From contig NZ_BMQT01000014.1 in assembly GCF_014648255.1 (NCBI RefSeq), positions 1 to 64,000 of the forward strand: a stretch of 64,000 nt of DNA, written 5' to 3'. Position numbers and translations under genes: made by a program. Shown here in pieces: positions 51,604 to 60,767 of this stretch (position 1 is the stretch's first letter; every line of letters begins with the position of its first letter). The stretch is from Nocardioides albus (GTDB lineage: Bacteria > Actinomycetota > Actinomycetes > Propionibacteriales > Nocardioidaceae). Under the pieces are notes generated by a model that had not been told where the DNA came from, did not search any database, and saw nothing but the letters and a program-made list of their open reading frames with translations.

Positions 51604-52875
51604 CTAGACCTCCGATCGGATCTGGGCGTCGTACCAGCGGACGAAGTAGTCCACGTGCCGTTCCGCCTCGTTGTAGGGGCCGGGGACGTAGGCGGGGTCG
51701 GCGACCCCGAGCTGGGTGTTTCGGACGAACGTGGCGTCCTGCTCGTTGGTCGCCCGCCACACCGCGGTCAGGGCCTCGACGTCGTAGTCGACGCCCTCCA
51801 CCGCCTCCTCGTGGACGAGCCAGGTCGTGCGGACCAGGGTGCGGTCGGGCGAGAGCGGCGTGACCGAGAAGGTCACCACGTGATCGGCGAGCAGATGGAT
51901 CCAGGCGTTGGGCTGGGTGTGGAAGGTGCACCGCCCGAGCTGCGGATCGGCGAGGTCACCCAGCAGGCGCCCGACCAACCGGGATCCGTCGATGCTGAAG
52001 GACTCGCCCACGCCGTCGAGCGGCTCCCGCTGGATCCGGAAGCCGAACGGCCGCTCGACGAGGTCCTCGACCAGCCGGTGCGGGATGCCGAGCTCGTCAC
52101 AGCGGCGCATCAGGTCTGCTTCGGCGAAGAGGTAGCGGTCGTGGTCGGCCCGCAGCCGGTCGGGGACCTGGTCCTCGCTCAGGCCCCAGGTCGGGAAGAA
52201 GGTGCAGGTCAGCTCCGGGTGGCCACCCTCGCAGTGGTAGCACTCGCGGTTGTTCTCCAGCACCAGCTTCCAGTTGCCCTCCTCGACCAGATCGACCTGG
52301 GCGGCGACCTTGGCCCGGTCGAGCCGATGCGGGGTGAGGTAGTCACGGATCTGGTCGGCGGCCAGGTCCAGGTCCCCGTCCGGCGTTGCCGCCAGCGAGC
52401 AGTAGATCAGCCCGCCGACCTCGCGCAGCGCGACCGGGCGCAGACCGAGACAGGCCCTGTCGATGTCGGGCGAGAGCTGCGGCGCGTAGCGGAGCGAGCC
52501 GTCGGTGGCGTACGTCCAGCTGTGGTAGCCGCACACCAGGTTGCCCACGCTGCCGTTGCCCGGAGCGACCAGCCGGGAGCCGCGGTGGCGGCAGACGTTG
52601 TGGAAGGCACGGACCTGCTCGTCGTCGTCGCGGATCACCAGCACCGAGGAGCCGGCGACGTCGAAGGTGAGGTAGTCGCCCGGCTCGGGCACCTCGGCGA
52701 CGGTGCCGACGAAGAGCCAGCGGCGCCGCCAGAGCAGGTCGATCTCGGTCTCGAAGACCTCGGGGTCGGTGTAGAGGGCTCCGGGCAGCGAGTGGCCGGG
52801 GGTCCTGTGGTCGAGGTGGTCCAGGATGTTCGTACGTCGGCCGGCGGCCGGATCGCCGACGAGCTGGTCTGTCAT
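51604..52875 (-). CDS. Rieske non-heme iron oxygenase, alpha subunit (GbcA-like)
   Basis: A 423-aa oxygenase. The Rieske cluster ligands are Cys95, His97, Cys115 and His118 (C-X-H-X17-C-X2-H). The mononuclear iron site includes Glu211, His214 and His219 in ECYHCEGGHPEL, and the C-terminal half has a typical SRPBCC fold. The ECYHC form is seen in the glycine-betaine/proline-betaine and carnitine-type oxygenases. With the reductase next to it, the pair probably demethylates a trimethyl- or dimethyl-ammonium substrate. Which one cannot be read from the sequence. Confidence 0.92.
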   Translation of the reverse strand: MTDQLVGDPAAGRRTNILDHLDHRTPGHSLPGALYTDPEVFETEIDLLWRRRWLFVGTVAEVPEPGDYLTFDVAGSSVLVIRDDDEQVRAFHNVCRHRGSRLVAPGNGSVGNLVCGYHSWTYATDGSLRYAPQLSPDIDRACLGLRPVALREVGGLIYCSLAATPDGDLDLAADQIRDYLTPHRLDRAKVAAQVDLVEEGNWKLVLENNRECYHCEGGHPELTCTFFPTWGLSEDQVPDRLRADHDRYLFAEADLMRRCDELGIPHRLVEDLVERPFGFRIQREPLDGVGESFSIDGSRLVGRLLGDLADPQLGRCTFHTQPNAWIHLLADHVVTFSVTPLSPDRTLVRTTWLVHEEAVEGVDYDVEALTAVWRATNEQDATFVRNTQLGVADPAYVPGPYNEAERHVDYFVRWYDAQIRSEV

Positions 52876-52911
52876 CTCATCGCTCCCATGGTTCTGCTCG
52901 GTCGTCAGGCG

Positions 52912-55005
52912 CTAGATGGTCAAGCACAGCCGCAGCGCGTCGTAGACCGCGGCATGGACGTTCCGGCTGGCGACGGCGTCGCCGACCCGGAACAGCTGAT
53001 AGGTGCCCGCGGCGTTGCTGGCAACCGTCTGCGGCGTGCCGGACAGCAGCGCCGCCTGGTCGACCTCACCGAGGTTGACCGATCCGGGGACGAGGTCGAG
53101 GTAGAGCTCGTCGTTGGGGATGGTGCCGTGCTCCACCACGACATGGTCGACGTGCCTGTCGACCTCGGCGCCTTCGGCGTATTCGCTGGTCAGCGTTGCG
53201 ATCAGCCGGTGATCGGAGCCCGCCGGCGCCCGGCGCACCGCGGCCAGTCGTCGGGCCACCGTGAGGGTGACGTCGTGCGCGGCGAAGACCCCCAGATAGG
53301 CCGGGCTGTTCATCGAGCCGACGGAGATGCCGACCGTACGCTCCGGGGTGACCAGCTCGACCTGAGCGCCCAGGGTCGCCAGGTGCTCGGCGGCATCGAG
53401 CGCCGGCTCGGCGCCGTTGTCGTCGTAGACGAGCACCGAACCGCCCGCTGCGCTCAGCGTCCCGTCCAGCACGTCCCAGGTGTCGTTGACCAGCTCGGCA
53501 CCCACCGGGACGCACGAGCGGTCGGGGACGCCGCCCGTGGCGACGACCACGACGTCCGGGTCGAAGCCGCGGACGAGATCGGCGTCGGCATAGGTGCCGA
53601 ACCGGAAGTCGACGTGGGCGTGCTTCGCCTCGGCGACGCGCCAGTCGACGATGCCGATCAGGTCACGGCGGCGGCTGGTCGAGGAGGCCAGCAGGACCTG
53701 ACCACCTGGTCGGTCGGCGGCCTCCAGGACGGTGACGACATGGCCCCGCTCGCCCAGGACGCGAGCGGCCTCGAGCCCGGCCGGCCCGGCACCGACCACG
53801 ACCGCCCGGCGCCGACGGGGCGCCGGAGGCGTGAGGTGAGGCAGCGACTGCTCCCGACCGGTGGCGGGGTTGTGGATGCACTTGGCATCCCCGGACTCGT
53901 AGATCGCGTCCAGGCAGTAGCTCGCGCCCACGCACGGCCGGATCCGGTCCTCCTCGCCGCGCGCGACCTTGGCGACCAGGTGCGGGTCGGCGAGCTGGGG
54001 ACGGGTCATCCCGACCAGGTCGAGCAGCCCTTCGCGGACCGCATAACGGGCGGTGGCGACGTCGCTGATCCGGGCGGCGTGCATGACCGGGACGTCGACC
54101 CGGCGGCGTACCTCCCCGACGAAGTCGAGGAACGGCGCCGACGGCGTGCCCATCGAGGGGATCGCCGCGGCCAGGCGGGAGTCGGTGTCGATGCCGCCCT
54201 TGATGACGGAGAGGAAGTCCACGCCGCCGTGCTTGTCGCCGGCGACGTAGCGGCGCATCACCTGCTCGGTGTCGGCCAGCCCGAGCCCGGACGGCAGGTC
54301 CTCGTCCATCGCCATCCTGACGCCGACGACGAAGTCGGGGCCGACCGCCTCCCGGATCGCGGCGAGCACCCGCAGCGGAAAGGCCAGCCGCGCCTCCGGG
54401 TCTCCCCCGAACTCGTCGGAGCGGAGGTTCGTGGCCGGTGACACCCAGGCGTCGAAGAGGTGTCCGTAGGACTCGACCTCGATCCCGTCGAGGCCCGCCG
54501 CCTGACACCGCGCGGCGGCCTCGGCGTAGTGGCGGACGATGCGGTCCAGGTCCCACGCCTCGGCCACCTTCGGGAACGAGCGGTGCTGCGGCTCGCGCAG
54601 CCGGGACGGGTAGACCAGCGGCAGCCAGTCGCCGGTATAGCTGCTGGTACGCCGCCCCAGATGCGTGATCTGGCACATCACCGCGGCGCCGGCCTCGTGG
54701 ACGTCGTCGGCGAGCCGCCGCAGCCAGGGCACGACCTCGTCGCGGTAGAGCAGCATGTTGCCGAAGGCCGGCGGGCTGTCCGGCGAGACCACCGCGGAGC
54801 CGCCGATCATGGTGAGCCCGACCCCGCCGCGCGCCTTCTCCAGGTGGTAGAGCCGGTAGCGGTCCTTGGGCATCCCGTCCTCGGTGTACGCCGGCTCGTG
54901 GGAGGTGCTCACCACACGGTTGCGCAGGGTGAGGCCGCGGAGCTGGTAGCTCGTCAGGAGGGGATCGGTGATGGGGGCCACAGGACCAGCGTGGCGCTCC
55001 GACAC
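52912..55005 (-). CDS. OYE/FadH-type flavoenzyme (N-methyl demethylase, DgcA/StcD-like)
   Basis: A 697-aa two-domain flavoprotein. N-terminal TIM barrel (about 1-370) with FMN site residues (STSHEPAYTEDGMPKDRY; ITHLGRRTSSYTGDW). Cysteine cluster CVGASYCLDAIYES and downstream Cys in GDAKCIHN for an Fe-S centre. C-terminal FAD/NAD domain: VVVGAGPAGLEAARVL. This is the layout of 2,4-dienoyl-CoA reductase, but the CVGA.YC pattern and its neighbours match dimethylglycine (DgcA) or N-methylproline (StcD) demethylases. GTG 55005 is the upstream start; GTG 54981 is equally possible. It is divergent from a LysR regulator. Confidence 0.9.
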   Translation of the reverse strand: MSERHAGPVAPITDPLLTSYQLRGLTLRNRVVSTSHEPAYTEDGMPKDRYRLYHLEKARGGVGLTMIGGSAVVSPDSPPAFGNMLLYRDEVVPWLRRLADDVHEAGAAVMCQITHLGRRTSSYTGDWLPLVYPSRLREPQHRSFPKVAEAWDLDRIVRHYAEAAARCQAAGLDGIEVESYGHLFDAWVSPATNLRSDEFGGDPEARLAFPLRVLAAIREAVGPDFVVGVRMAMDEDLPSGLGLADTEQVMRRYVAGDKHGGVDFLSVIKGGIDTDSRLAAAIPSMGTPSAPFLDFVGEVRRRVDVPVMHAARISDVATARYAVREGLLDLVGMTRPQLADPHLVAKVARGEEDRIRPCVGASYCLDAIYESGDAKCIHNPATGREQSLPHLTPPAPRRRRAVVVGAGPAGLEAARVLGERGHVVTVLEAADRPGGQVLLASSTSRRRDLIGIVDWRVAEAKHAHVDFRFGTYADADLVRGFDPDVVVVATGGVPDRSCVPVGAELVNDTWDVLDGTLSAAGGSVLVYDDNGAEPALDAAEHLATLGAQVELVTPERTVGISVGSMNSPAYLGVFAAHDVTLTVARRLAAVRRAPAGSDHRLIATLTSEYAEGAEVDRHVDHVVVEHGTIPNDELYLDLVPGSVNLGEVDQAALLSGTPQTVASNAAGTYQLFRVGDAVASRNVHAAVYDALRLCLTI

Positions 55006-55018
55006 TGTTCACGAAAAG

Positions 55019-55044
55019 CGCACGTTTCTGTTCCTTACCGTGCG
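55019..55044. promoter_or_regulatory. Candidate LysR binding site in the divergent betaine-cluster promoter
   Basis: CGCACG (55019-55024) and CGTGCG (55039-55044) are inverted around 14 nt, in the 61-bp gap between the LysR gene and the demethylase operon. LysR regulators usually bind such interrupted palindromes in divergent promoters. The site is suggested, not proven. Confidence 0.5.
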
Positions 55045-55066
55045 ATCTGGTTGCACAATCAGAATC

Positions 55067-55987
55067 ATGATCGACCCGCGGCTCCACGTGCTCCGAGTGG
55101 TCGCCGAGCGGGGCACCGTCTCGGCTGCGGCCGCCGACCTCGGCTACACCCCCTCGGCCATCTCCCACCAGCTCCGCACGCTCTCCCGCGACGTGGGCGC
55201 GACGCTGCTCGTGCCGGAAGGCCGCGGCGTACGTCTCACCGGGGCCGCGCTCACGCTGCTCGAGCGCACCCACGACCTGTTCACCCAGTGGGAGGAGATC
55301 AGAGCCGATGTGCAGCAGGCGTCGGGGACCTCCCGCGGCTACCTGCGGCTGGCAGGCTTCTCGACCGCCGCCTCGGCGCTGCTCCCGCCGGCCGCCGTCG
55401 CGGTCAGCCGGGCGTTCCCGCAGTCGACGATCAGGATCATCGAGGCCGACCCGGAGGTCTGCTTCGACATGCTGCTCGCCGACCACGTCGACGTCGCCGT
55501 GGTGGTCAGCATGTCTGAGCTCCCGCCGACCGCCGACCCGCGTTTCGAGCAGGAGCGACTGATGGAGGACGCGCTCGACCTGCTGGTCCCCACCGACAGC
55601 CCGCTCGCCACGCGCTCACGGGTCAGGCTCGCCGACGCTGCCGAGGAGCACTGGATCATGGAGCATCCCGGCCGCCCCTACCACCAGCTCGTGACCGCCG
55701 CCTGTGCCGCGGCCGGCTTCACCCCCGAGCAGGCCCACGAGGTCGTCGAGTGGGACACCGGCGCCGCCCTGGTCACCGCCGGCTTCGGCGTCGCGTTGGT
55801 GCCCCGCCTGGCCCGGATCCCGCACTCCGACGGCCTGGTCCGGATCCCGCTGCGCGGGGAGGCCAGCCCCGTCCGGCACGTCCGGACCAGCGTACGCAGC
55901 GGGACCTCGCGCCAACCCGAGATCGCCTGCGCCCTCGCAGAGCTCAGAAGCGTCGCCACCTCCCTTGCCGAGATGGACGTCGGCTAG
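55067..55987 (+). CDS. LysR family regulator of the demethylation cluster
   Basis: A 306-aa regulator from ATG 55067. An N-terminal winged HTH (LRVVAERGTVSAAAADLGYTPSAISHQLRTL) is followed by a periplasmic-binding-like effector domain (QASGTSRGYLRLAGF to the end). The gene is divergent from the OYE-type demethylase, 61 bp apart, so it very likely controls that operon in response to its substrate or a product. The frame is open upstream, but that part lies across the intergenic gap. Confidence 0.92.
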   Translation: MIDPRLHVLRVVAERGTVSAAAADLGYTPSAISHQLRTLSRDVGATLLVPEGRGVRLTGAALTLLERTHDLFTQWEEIRADVQQASGTSRGYLRLAGFSTAASALLPPAAVAVSRAFPQSTIRIIEADPEVCFDMLLADHVDVAVVVSMSELPPTADPRFEQERLMEDALDLLVPTDSPLATRSRVRLADAAEEHWIMEHPGRPYHQLVTAACAAAGFTPEQAHEVVEWDTGAALVTAGFGVALVPRLARIPHSDGLVRIPLRGEASPVRHVRTSVRSGTSRQPEIACALAELRSVATSLAEMDVG

Positions 55988-56011
55988 GTCAGATCCGCGC
56001 CCTGCGCCGAG

Positions 56012-56101
56012 TCGGCTCGTTCTGACCGGAATCACTGTCGAGTCGGCTCGTCATGACGAGCCGACTCGACGTGAGAGCCCGTCAATTTGCGCCGACTCGG
56101 C
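56012..56101. repeat. Multi-arm repeat with a perfect 34-bp palindrome
   Basis: The core 56037-56070 reads GTCGAGTCGGCTCGTCA followed by its exact reverse complement, with no loop. Copies of the half CGCCGAGTCGGCTCG (56015-56029) and GCGCCGACTCGGCG (56089-56102) flank it on either side. It sits between the LysR gene and the LysE-family gene on the same strand. Confidence 0.9.
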
Positions 56102-56157
56102 GTAGTGCGTCTCGCCCACCAGAAATCGTTCGTACGCCGCCCCGGCCCTGCCGCAGA

Positions 56158-56805
56158 ATGAATGACGTGCCCACCCTGAGCCAGTTCGCCGCCTTCGCGC
56201 TCGCCTCCGTCATCTTCATCCTGATCCCCGGCCCGAGTGTGCTCTTCGCGCTCGGCCGCGCCCTGACCGCGGGCCGCCGCGAGGCTGTGCTCGCCGTCGG
56301 CGGCAACGCGCTGGGCCAGTTCGGCCAGGTGCTGGCGGTGGCCGTCGGGCTCGGCGCGCTGGTGGCGGCCTCTGCGACCGCGTTCACCGTCGTGAAGCTG
56401 GTCGGCGCTGCGTACGTCATCTATCTCGGAGTCCAGGCGATCCGCCACCGGGCCGATGCCCGCGCCGCGCTCCACGGCGAGGATGTCGTGCAGACCACCG
56501 CGTGGGGCGCGGTCCGCACCGGGATGATCGTCGGCGCGACCAACCCGAAGACGATCGTCTTCCACCTGGCCTTCCTGCCCCAGTTCATCGACGCCTCGGC
56601 GCCGGCGGTCCCACAGATCCTGCTGCTCGGCGCGATCTTCTCGGCGATGGCGTTCACCTGTGACTCCGGCTGGGTCCTGGCCGCCAGCCGGGCCAAGGCC
56701 TGGTTCGCCCGCAAGCCCAAGCGTCTCGACAGCCTCGGCGCCGGTGGCGGCGTCATCATGATCGGCCTCGGCGCCACCATGGCCACCGCCTCCCACAGCG
56801 CCTGA
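56158..56805 (+). CDS. LysE family amino-acid exporter
   Basis: A 215-aa membrane protein with six helices. The motif IFILIPGPSVLFALGRALTAGRREA at about 18-42 is the LysE/RhtB N-terminal signature; TNPKTIVFHLAFLPQF is the second. It exports amino acids or their analogues; the substrate is unknown. ATG 56158 is chosen; GTG 56167 is possible. A long N-terminal extension upstream of 56158 would run through the palindrome and is not real. Confidence 0.9.
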   Translation: MNDVPTLSQFAAFALASVIFILIPGPSVLFALGRALTAGRREAVLAVGGNALGQFGQVLAVAVGLGALVAASATAFTVVKLVGAAYVIYLGVQAIRHRADARAALHGEDVVQTTAWGAVRTGMIVGATNPKTIVFHLAFLPQFIDASAPAVPQILLLGAIFSAMAFTCDSGWVLAASRAKAWFARKPKRLDSLGAGGGVIMIGLGATMATASHSA

Positions 56806-56870
56806 TCGGGGCGGTTACCGACCGCAGAAATCCGAAGACAGGAATGCGCCGGTCGTCGAGACTGGGACAC

Positions 56871-57848
56871 ATGCGGACTCCATGGAGAATCTCGGGCTTC
56901 ATCGCGGCTGCGATCGCCTCTCTCGTCATCACCTCAGGGACCTCGGCCCACGCCGAGGAGGAGCGCCAGGATCCGCTCCTGGCCTTCAACCACGCCTGGG
57001 CGATGGTCGACCGGGAGACCGCCGACGCGATCGAGCACTCGGAGTATCTGGGGCAGTTCGCCGACCGCCGGATCAACACCGGCAACGACGGGACCTCGAC
57101 CTGGACCGGCCGCTACCTGCTCGGCAAGGAGACCTACCTGGAGTTCTTCGGTCCGGGTGACGCGCCCGACGCGGTTGCCGGCGACACCGGGCTCGCCGTC
57201 TCGGCGGACAAGGACGGCGACCTCGCCACCGCCACCGCCAACCTTCGCGACCTGGGCGTCGACCCGGTCGAGTTCACCCAGGTGACCGACCTCGGCGACG
57301 GCAAGCCGATCCCGTGGTTCGACGTCACCTATACGACGGCCACCTACGACACGTTCTTCTCCTGGGCGATGGAGTATCGCGACGAGTTCCTCGACGATCC
57401 GCGGCTCAGCTTCCCCCCGGCCGCCTATGACGGTGACGTCAGCCGCGACCGCTACAACCGTGACCGCTACCTCGAACACCAGATGCGCGACGTCATCGGG
57501 ATCCAGATCGCCACGACCGAGGCCGACATCGAGAAGATGGTGCCGCTGTGGCGGGCCGCCGGGATCACGATCCGCGTCCTGAAAGGCGGCGGCGTCCTGG
57601 CCTTCGACGGCATGACCACCATCCGTCTGCTCCCGGTGCCGGCCGAGGAGGCAGGCGTACGCCACATCGTCCTCGCCCTCAACGAGCCGGCCGAGGAGCC
57701 GCACACCGAGACGATCGGCAACTCGACGCTGCACGTCGGCCCCGGGGCGTACGCACTGTGGACCTTCGATCCGATCGAGGCCCCGACCGCCCCGGCCACG
57801 CGATCCCACGACTCCGGAGAGCCGCTGTACCCCGGCTTCGGCGGCTGA
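56871..57848 (+). CDS. Secreted DUF5829-like protein
   Basis: A 325-aa protein from ATG 56871 with a signal peptide (hydrophobic about 6-27, cleavage near TSAHA-EE). The mature part opens with FNHAWAMVDRETADAIEHSE and FFGPGDAPDAVAGD, and contains repeated Tyr/Trp segments (WTGRYLLGKETYLEFF). It resembles DUF5829 proteins, of unknown function, with a glyoxalase-like fold suggested. No partner gene is evident. Confidence 0.82.
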   Translation: MRTPWRISGFIAAAIASLVITSGTSAHAEEERQDPLLAFNHAWAMVDRETADAIEHSEYLGQFADRRINTGNDGTSTWTGRYLLGKETYLEFFGPGDAPDAVAGDTGLAVSADKDGDLATATANLRDLGVDPVEFTQVTDLGDGKPIPWFDVTYTTATYDTFFSWAMEYRDEFLDDPRLSFPPAAYDGDVSRDRYNRDRYLEHQMRDVIGIQIATTEADIEKMVPLWRAAGITIRVLKGGGVLAFDGMTTIRLLPVPAEEAGVRHIVLALNEPAEEPHTETIGNSTLHVGPGAYALWTFDPIEAPTAPATRSHDSGEPLYPGFGG

Positions 57849-57867
57849 GGTAGTAGCCTCGGCGACA

Positions 57868-58611
57868 ATGGCAGGGAACAGCCGACAGGCCGGCGCGAGC
57901 GTGACCAGCCGGGCGCTGGCGATCCTGAGCGCGTTCGACGAGCAGCACCGCGCGATGTCACTCAGCGACATCGCCGCGCGCGCGGACCTTCCGCTCGCGA
58001 CGACTCATCGGCTCCTGGGTGAGCTGTTCCGGTGGGGTGCTCTGGATCGGCTGCCGTCCGGCGACTACGTCATCGGCCGGAAGATCTGGGACATCGGACA
58101 CCTGGCACCAGCCGAGACCGGGCTGCGCCAGGTCGCCGAGCCGTTCCTCCACGACCTCTACGGGGCGACCCTCGCCACCGTGCACCTCGCCGTCCGCGAC
58201 GGGGCCGAGGTGATCTACCTCGACCGGCTGCGCGGCAACCAGTCCGTCCCGGTGGTGAGCAAGGTCGGCGGACGGCTTCCGCTGTACACCACCGGGGTCG
58301 GCAAGGTGCTCCTCGCGTACGCCCCGAGCGAGGTCCAGGACACGGTGCTGGCCGGACTCACGCGGATCACGCCCTACACGATCACCCAGCCCGGCTCGCT
58401 CCGTAGGCAGCTGCGCCAGGTGCTCGACAAGGGCTACGCGACGACCCGTGAGGAGATGACTCTCGGCGCCTGCTCGATCGCCGTGCCGATCCACCAGCGC
58501 GACCGGGTGGTCGCCTCCCTCGGCCTGGTGGTCCCCACTCTCAAGGGAAGCGAGCAGCGGCTGTACGGCGCACTCCGGGTCGCGGCTCAGTCGATCGGGC
58601 GCCGCCTGTGA
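57868..58611 (+). CDS. IclR family regulator
   Basis: A 247-aa regulator. The N-terminal winged HTH (MSLSDIAARADLPLATTHRLLGEL) is followed by the effector-binding domain (LHLAVRDGAEVIYLDRL, then YTTGVGKVLLAY and TREEMTLGACSIAVPI), the usual IclR plan. 77 nt downstream on the same strand is an aromatic-acid type MFS permease. It may control that permease. A weak inverted motif, TTCC-N7-GGAA, lies at 58630-58644 in the gap. The ligand is unknown. Confidence 0.92.
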   Translation: MAGNSRQAGASVTSRALAILSAFDEQHRAMSLSDIAARADLPLATTHRLLGELFRWGALDRLPSGDYVIGRKIWDIGHLAPAETGLRQVAEPFLHDLYGATLATVHLAVRDGAEVIYLDRLRGNQSVPVVSKVGGRLPLYTTGVGKVLLAYAPSEVQDTVLAGLTRITPYTITQPGSLRRQLRQVLDKGYATTREEMTLGACSIAVPIHQRDRVVASLGLVVPTLKGSEQRLYGALRVAAQSIGRRL

Positions 58612-58688
58612 CCCCAATTTGGCCATGTTTTCCACTGGACGGAAGCCGTGGCGACGGTCACAGCGCCCCCACATCTTAGGTTCGTGCC

Positions 58689-59909
58689 ATGAATGTGTCC
58701 CCAACCACATCGTCGACCGCCGCCGACGGCGGCACCCGCAGCCTCTGGCCGGTCATGCTCTGCTGGCTTGCCGTCGCCCTGGACGGCTATGACCTCGTCG
58801 TGCTCGGCGCGGTGATCCCGACCTTGGCCGACACCGGCGCGCTCGGATTCACCAAGGCGTCCCTGACCACCGCCGCGACCATCGGCCTGATCGGCGTCGG
58901 CATCGGCGCCGTCGCCATCGGCCCGCTCGCCGACCGGTTCGGCCGCCGGATGACGCTGATCAGCAGCATCGCGCTGTTCTCGCTGCTCACCCTGGCCGTT
59001 GCCTTCGCCCCGAACGCCGCGGTGTTCATCGCGCTGCGCTTCCTGGCCGGGCTGGGCCTGGGCGCCTGCCTGCCGACGGCCCTGGCGTTCATGAGCGAAC
59101 ACGCCCGCGAGGGCCGCTCCGGCACCGCCATGACCCGAATGATGACCGGCTACCACGTGGGTGCCGTGCTCACCGCCATGCTGGCCCTGTGGGTGATCCC
59201 GCACCTGGGCTGGGAGGCGATGTTCGTGATCGGGGGCATCGCCGGGCTGCTGACGGTGCCGGTGATGTGGGCGAAGCTGCCCGAGTCCCAGGCCTACCTG
59301 GAGACCGTCGAGGTCGAGAAGGTACGCCCCTCCGAGGTCGTCCGCGGTCGCCTGCTGTGGGTCAGCCTGGGGCTGTGGGCGGCATCGTTCTGCGGTCTCC
59401 TGCTGGTCTACGGCCTGAACACCTGGCTGCCCACGATCATGGGCGAGGCGGGCTACTCCCTCGACGCCGGGCTCGGTCTGCTCCTCACCCTGAACGTCGG
59501 TGCCGTGATCGGACTGGTCCTCGCCGGCCAGATCTCCGACGCCAAGGGCAACAAGCCGACGGTCGTGGCCTGGTTCGGCGTCGCCGCGGTGATGCTGGCC
59601 CTGCTGTCGATCAAGATGGAGAACAGCCTCCTGGTCTATGGCGCGGTGCTGGCTGCCGGGATCTTCGTCTTCAGCGCGCAGGTGCTGGTCTACGCGTTCG
59701 TCAGCCACCTCTATCCCGCCCGGATCCGCGGTACGGCACTCGGCATGTCTGCCGGCATCGGCCGGGTCGGCGCCATCGTCGGGCCGTTCCTCGGCGGTGC
59801 ACTCCTGACGGCCGGCATCGCCTACCCGTGGGGTTTCTACGCCTTCGCCGGCGCTGCCGTGATCGCCATGCTGGCGCTGCTGACCGTGCCTGCGCACCCG
59901 GAGAGCTAG
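58689..59909 (+). CDS. MFS transporter, aromatic acid:H+ symporter (AAHS) type
   Basis: A 406-aa protein with 12 transmembrane helices. The helix-1 motif CWLAVALDGYDLVVLGAVIP has the D-G-Y-D hallmark of PcaK/BenK-like permeases, and GPLADRFGRRMTL is the loop 2-3 MFS motif. It should take up a benzoate- or hydroxybenzoate-like acid; the exact substrate cannot be read. Probably controlled by the IclR gene upstream. No catabolic genes for aromatics are seen beside it. Confidence 0.93.
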   Translation: MNVSPTTSSTAADGGTRSLWPVMLCWLAVALDGYDLVVLGAVIPTLADTGALGFTKASLTTAATIGLIGVGIGAVAIGPLADRFGRRMTLISSIALFSLLTLAVAFAPNAAVFIALRFLAGLGLGACLPTALAFMSEHAREGRSGTAMTRMMTGYHVGAVLTAMLALWVIPHLGWEAMFVIGGIAGLLTVPVMWAKLPESQAYLETVEVEKVRPSEVVRGRLLWVSLGLWAASFCGLLLVYGLNTWLPTIMGEAGYSLDAGLGLLLTLNVGAVIGLVLAGQISDAKGNKPTVVAWFGVAAVMLALLSIKMENSLLVYGAVLAAGIFVFSAQVLVYAFVSHLYPARIRGTALGMSAGIGRVGAIVGPFLGGALLTAGIAYPWGFYAFAGAAVIAMLALLTVPAHPES

Positions 59910-60002
59910 TCTCCGGCACCGGGGAACAGATCACGCAGCACCCGCACCGAGCCTCCTGAAATGTCGTTTGCCCGCGCCGAGGTCCTCTGCCAACCTCAGC
60001 CC

Positions 60003-60752
60003 ATGACGACGACCCCCACGCAGACCACCCGCGCACCCGCACGGGTTGCCACCGCCCTGATCGTCTGGTTCCTAGGGTCTGCCCTCGGTGCGGGGGTGCT
60101 GCTGGCGGTTCAGCCGATGATCGGCCTGGACCCGGAGCTGTTCGTGCTGGTCATGCTGGCGCCGGCGGTCGGTGCGGCGGCCGCCTGGCCGCTCATTCGC
60201 GGCCGCGAACCGTGGGCGACCCCGAGCGTCTCCTCGCAGCGGCTGGCCACCTCGCTCCTGGTGGCGCTCGCGGTGGTCGTGGCGTACTTCGTCGTGGTCT
60301 CTGTCGCCCGCGGGAGCGCTCCGACCGTGCCGTCGCAGGTCGGCGGGGCCCCGGTCGCGGTCTTCATCCTGCTGCAGGCCCTCGGCGCCCTCACCGAGGA
60401 GATCGGGTTCCGCGGCGTGCTGCTCCACGGCCTGCAGCGTTGGCTGTCCCGCCCTGTCTCCGCGATCGTCACCGGCGTGCTGTTCGGTCTGTGGCACGTC
60501 CAGTACTACGGACTTCCCCTGCTCCAGCTCGCCGCGTTCATCCTCGGCGCGGTCGTCCTGACACTGACGATGGCGTACGTCATGACCGGCTCGTTCTGGC
60601 AGCGGATGGCGACCTGCACGCTCATCCATCTCGGCGCGAACCTGGCGCTGGCGTTCGTCGGCGATGACAAGGTCCAGATGACCACCTTCGCCGCCGCGAT
60701 CCTGGCGGGCGGGCTGGTCGCAGCCCTCTTCGCGTACGCCCGCCGCCACTAG
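60003..60752 (+). CDS. CPBP family intramembrane metalloprotease
   Basis: A 249-aa membrane protein, eight or so helices. The CPBP/Abi motifs are EEIGFRG (in ALTEEIGFRGVLLHGLQRW), then FGLWHVQYY and HLGANLALAF. They form the Glu/His catalytic site of Rce1-like enzymes, which cut prenylated or bacteriocin-type substrates. ATG 60003 is chosen; the frame runs further upstream but lacks support. Substrate unknown. Confidence 0.9.
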   Translation: MTTTPTQTTRAPARVATALIVWFLGSALGAGVLLAVQPMIGLDPELFVLVMLAPAVGAAAAWPLIRGREPWATPSVSSQRLATSLLVALAVVVAYFVVVSVARGSAPTVPSQVGGAPVAVFILLQALGALTEEIGFRGVLLHGLQRWLSRPVSAIVTGVLFGLWHVQYYGLPLLQLAAFILGAVVLTLTMAYVMTGSFWQRMATCTLIHLGANLALAFVGDDKVQMTTFAAAILAGGLVAALFAYARRH

Positions 60753-60767
60753 GCCGCGTCTAGGAGG

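Noticed and set aside
51655..54441. 928-codon open frame on the + strand
   Set aside because: It is antisense to the Rieske oxygenase and OYE-type genes, whose metal and flavin motifs are intact.
58630..58644. TTCC-N7-GGAA as IclR operator
   Set aside because: Half-sites are only 4 bp and a single copy exists, so it may be chance; mentioned only with the IclR gene.
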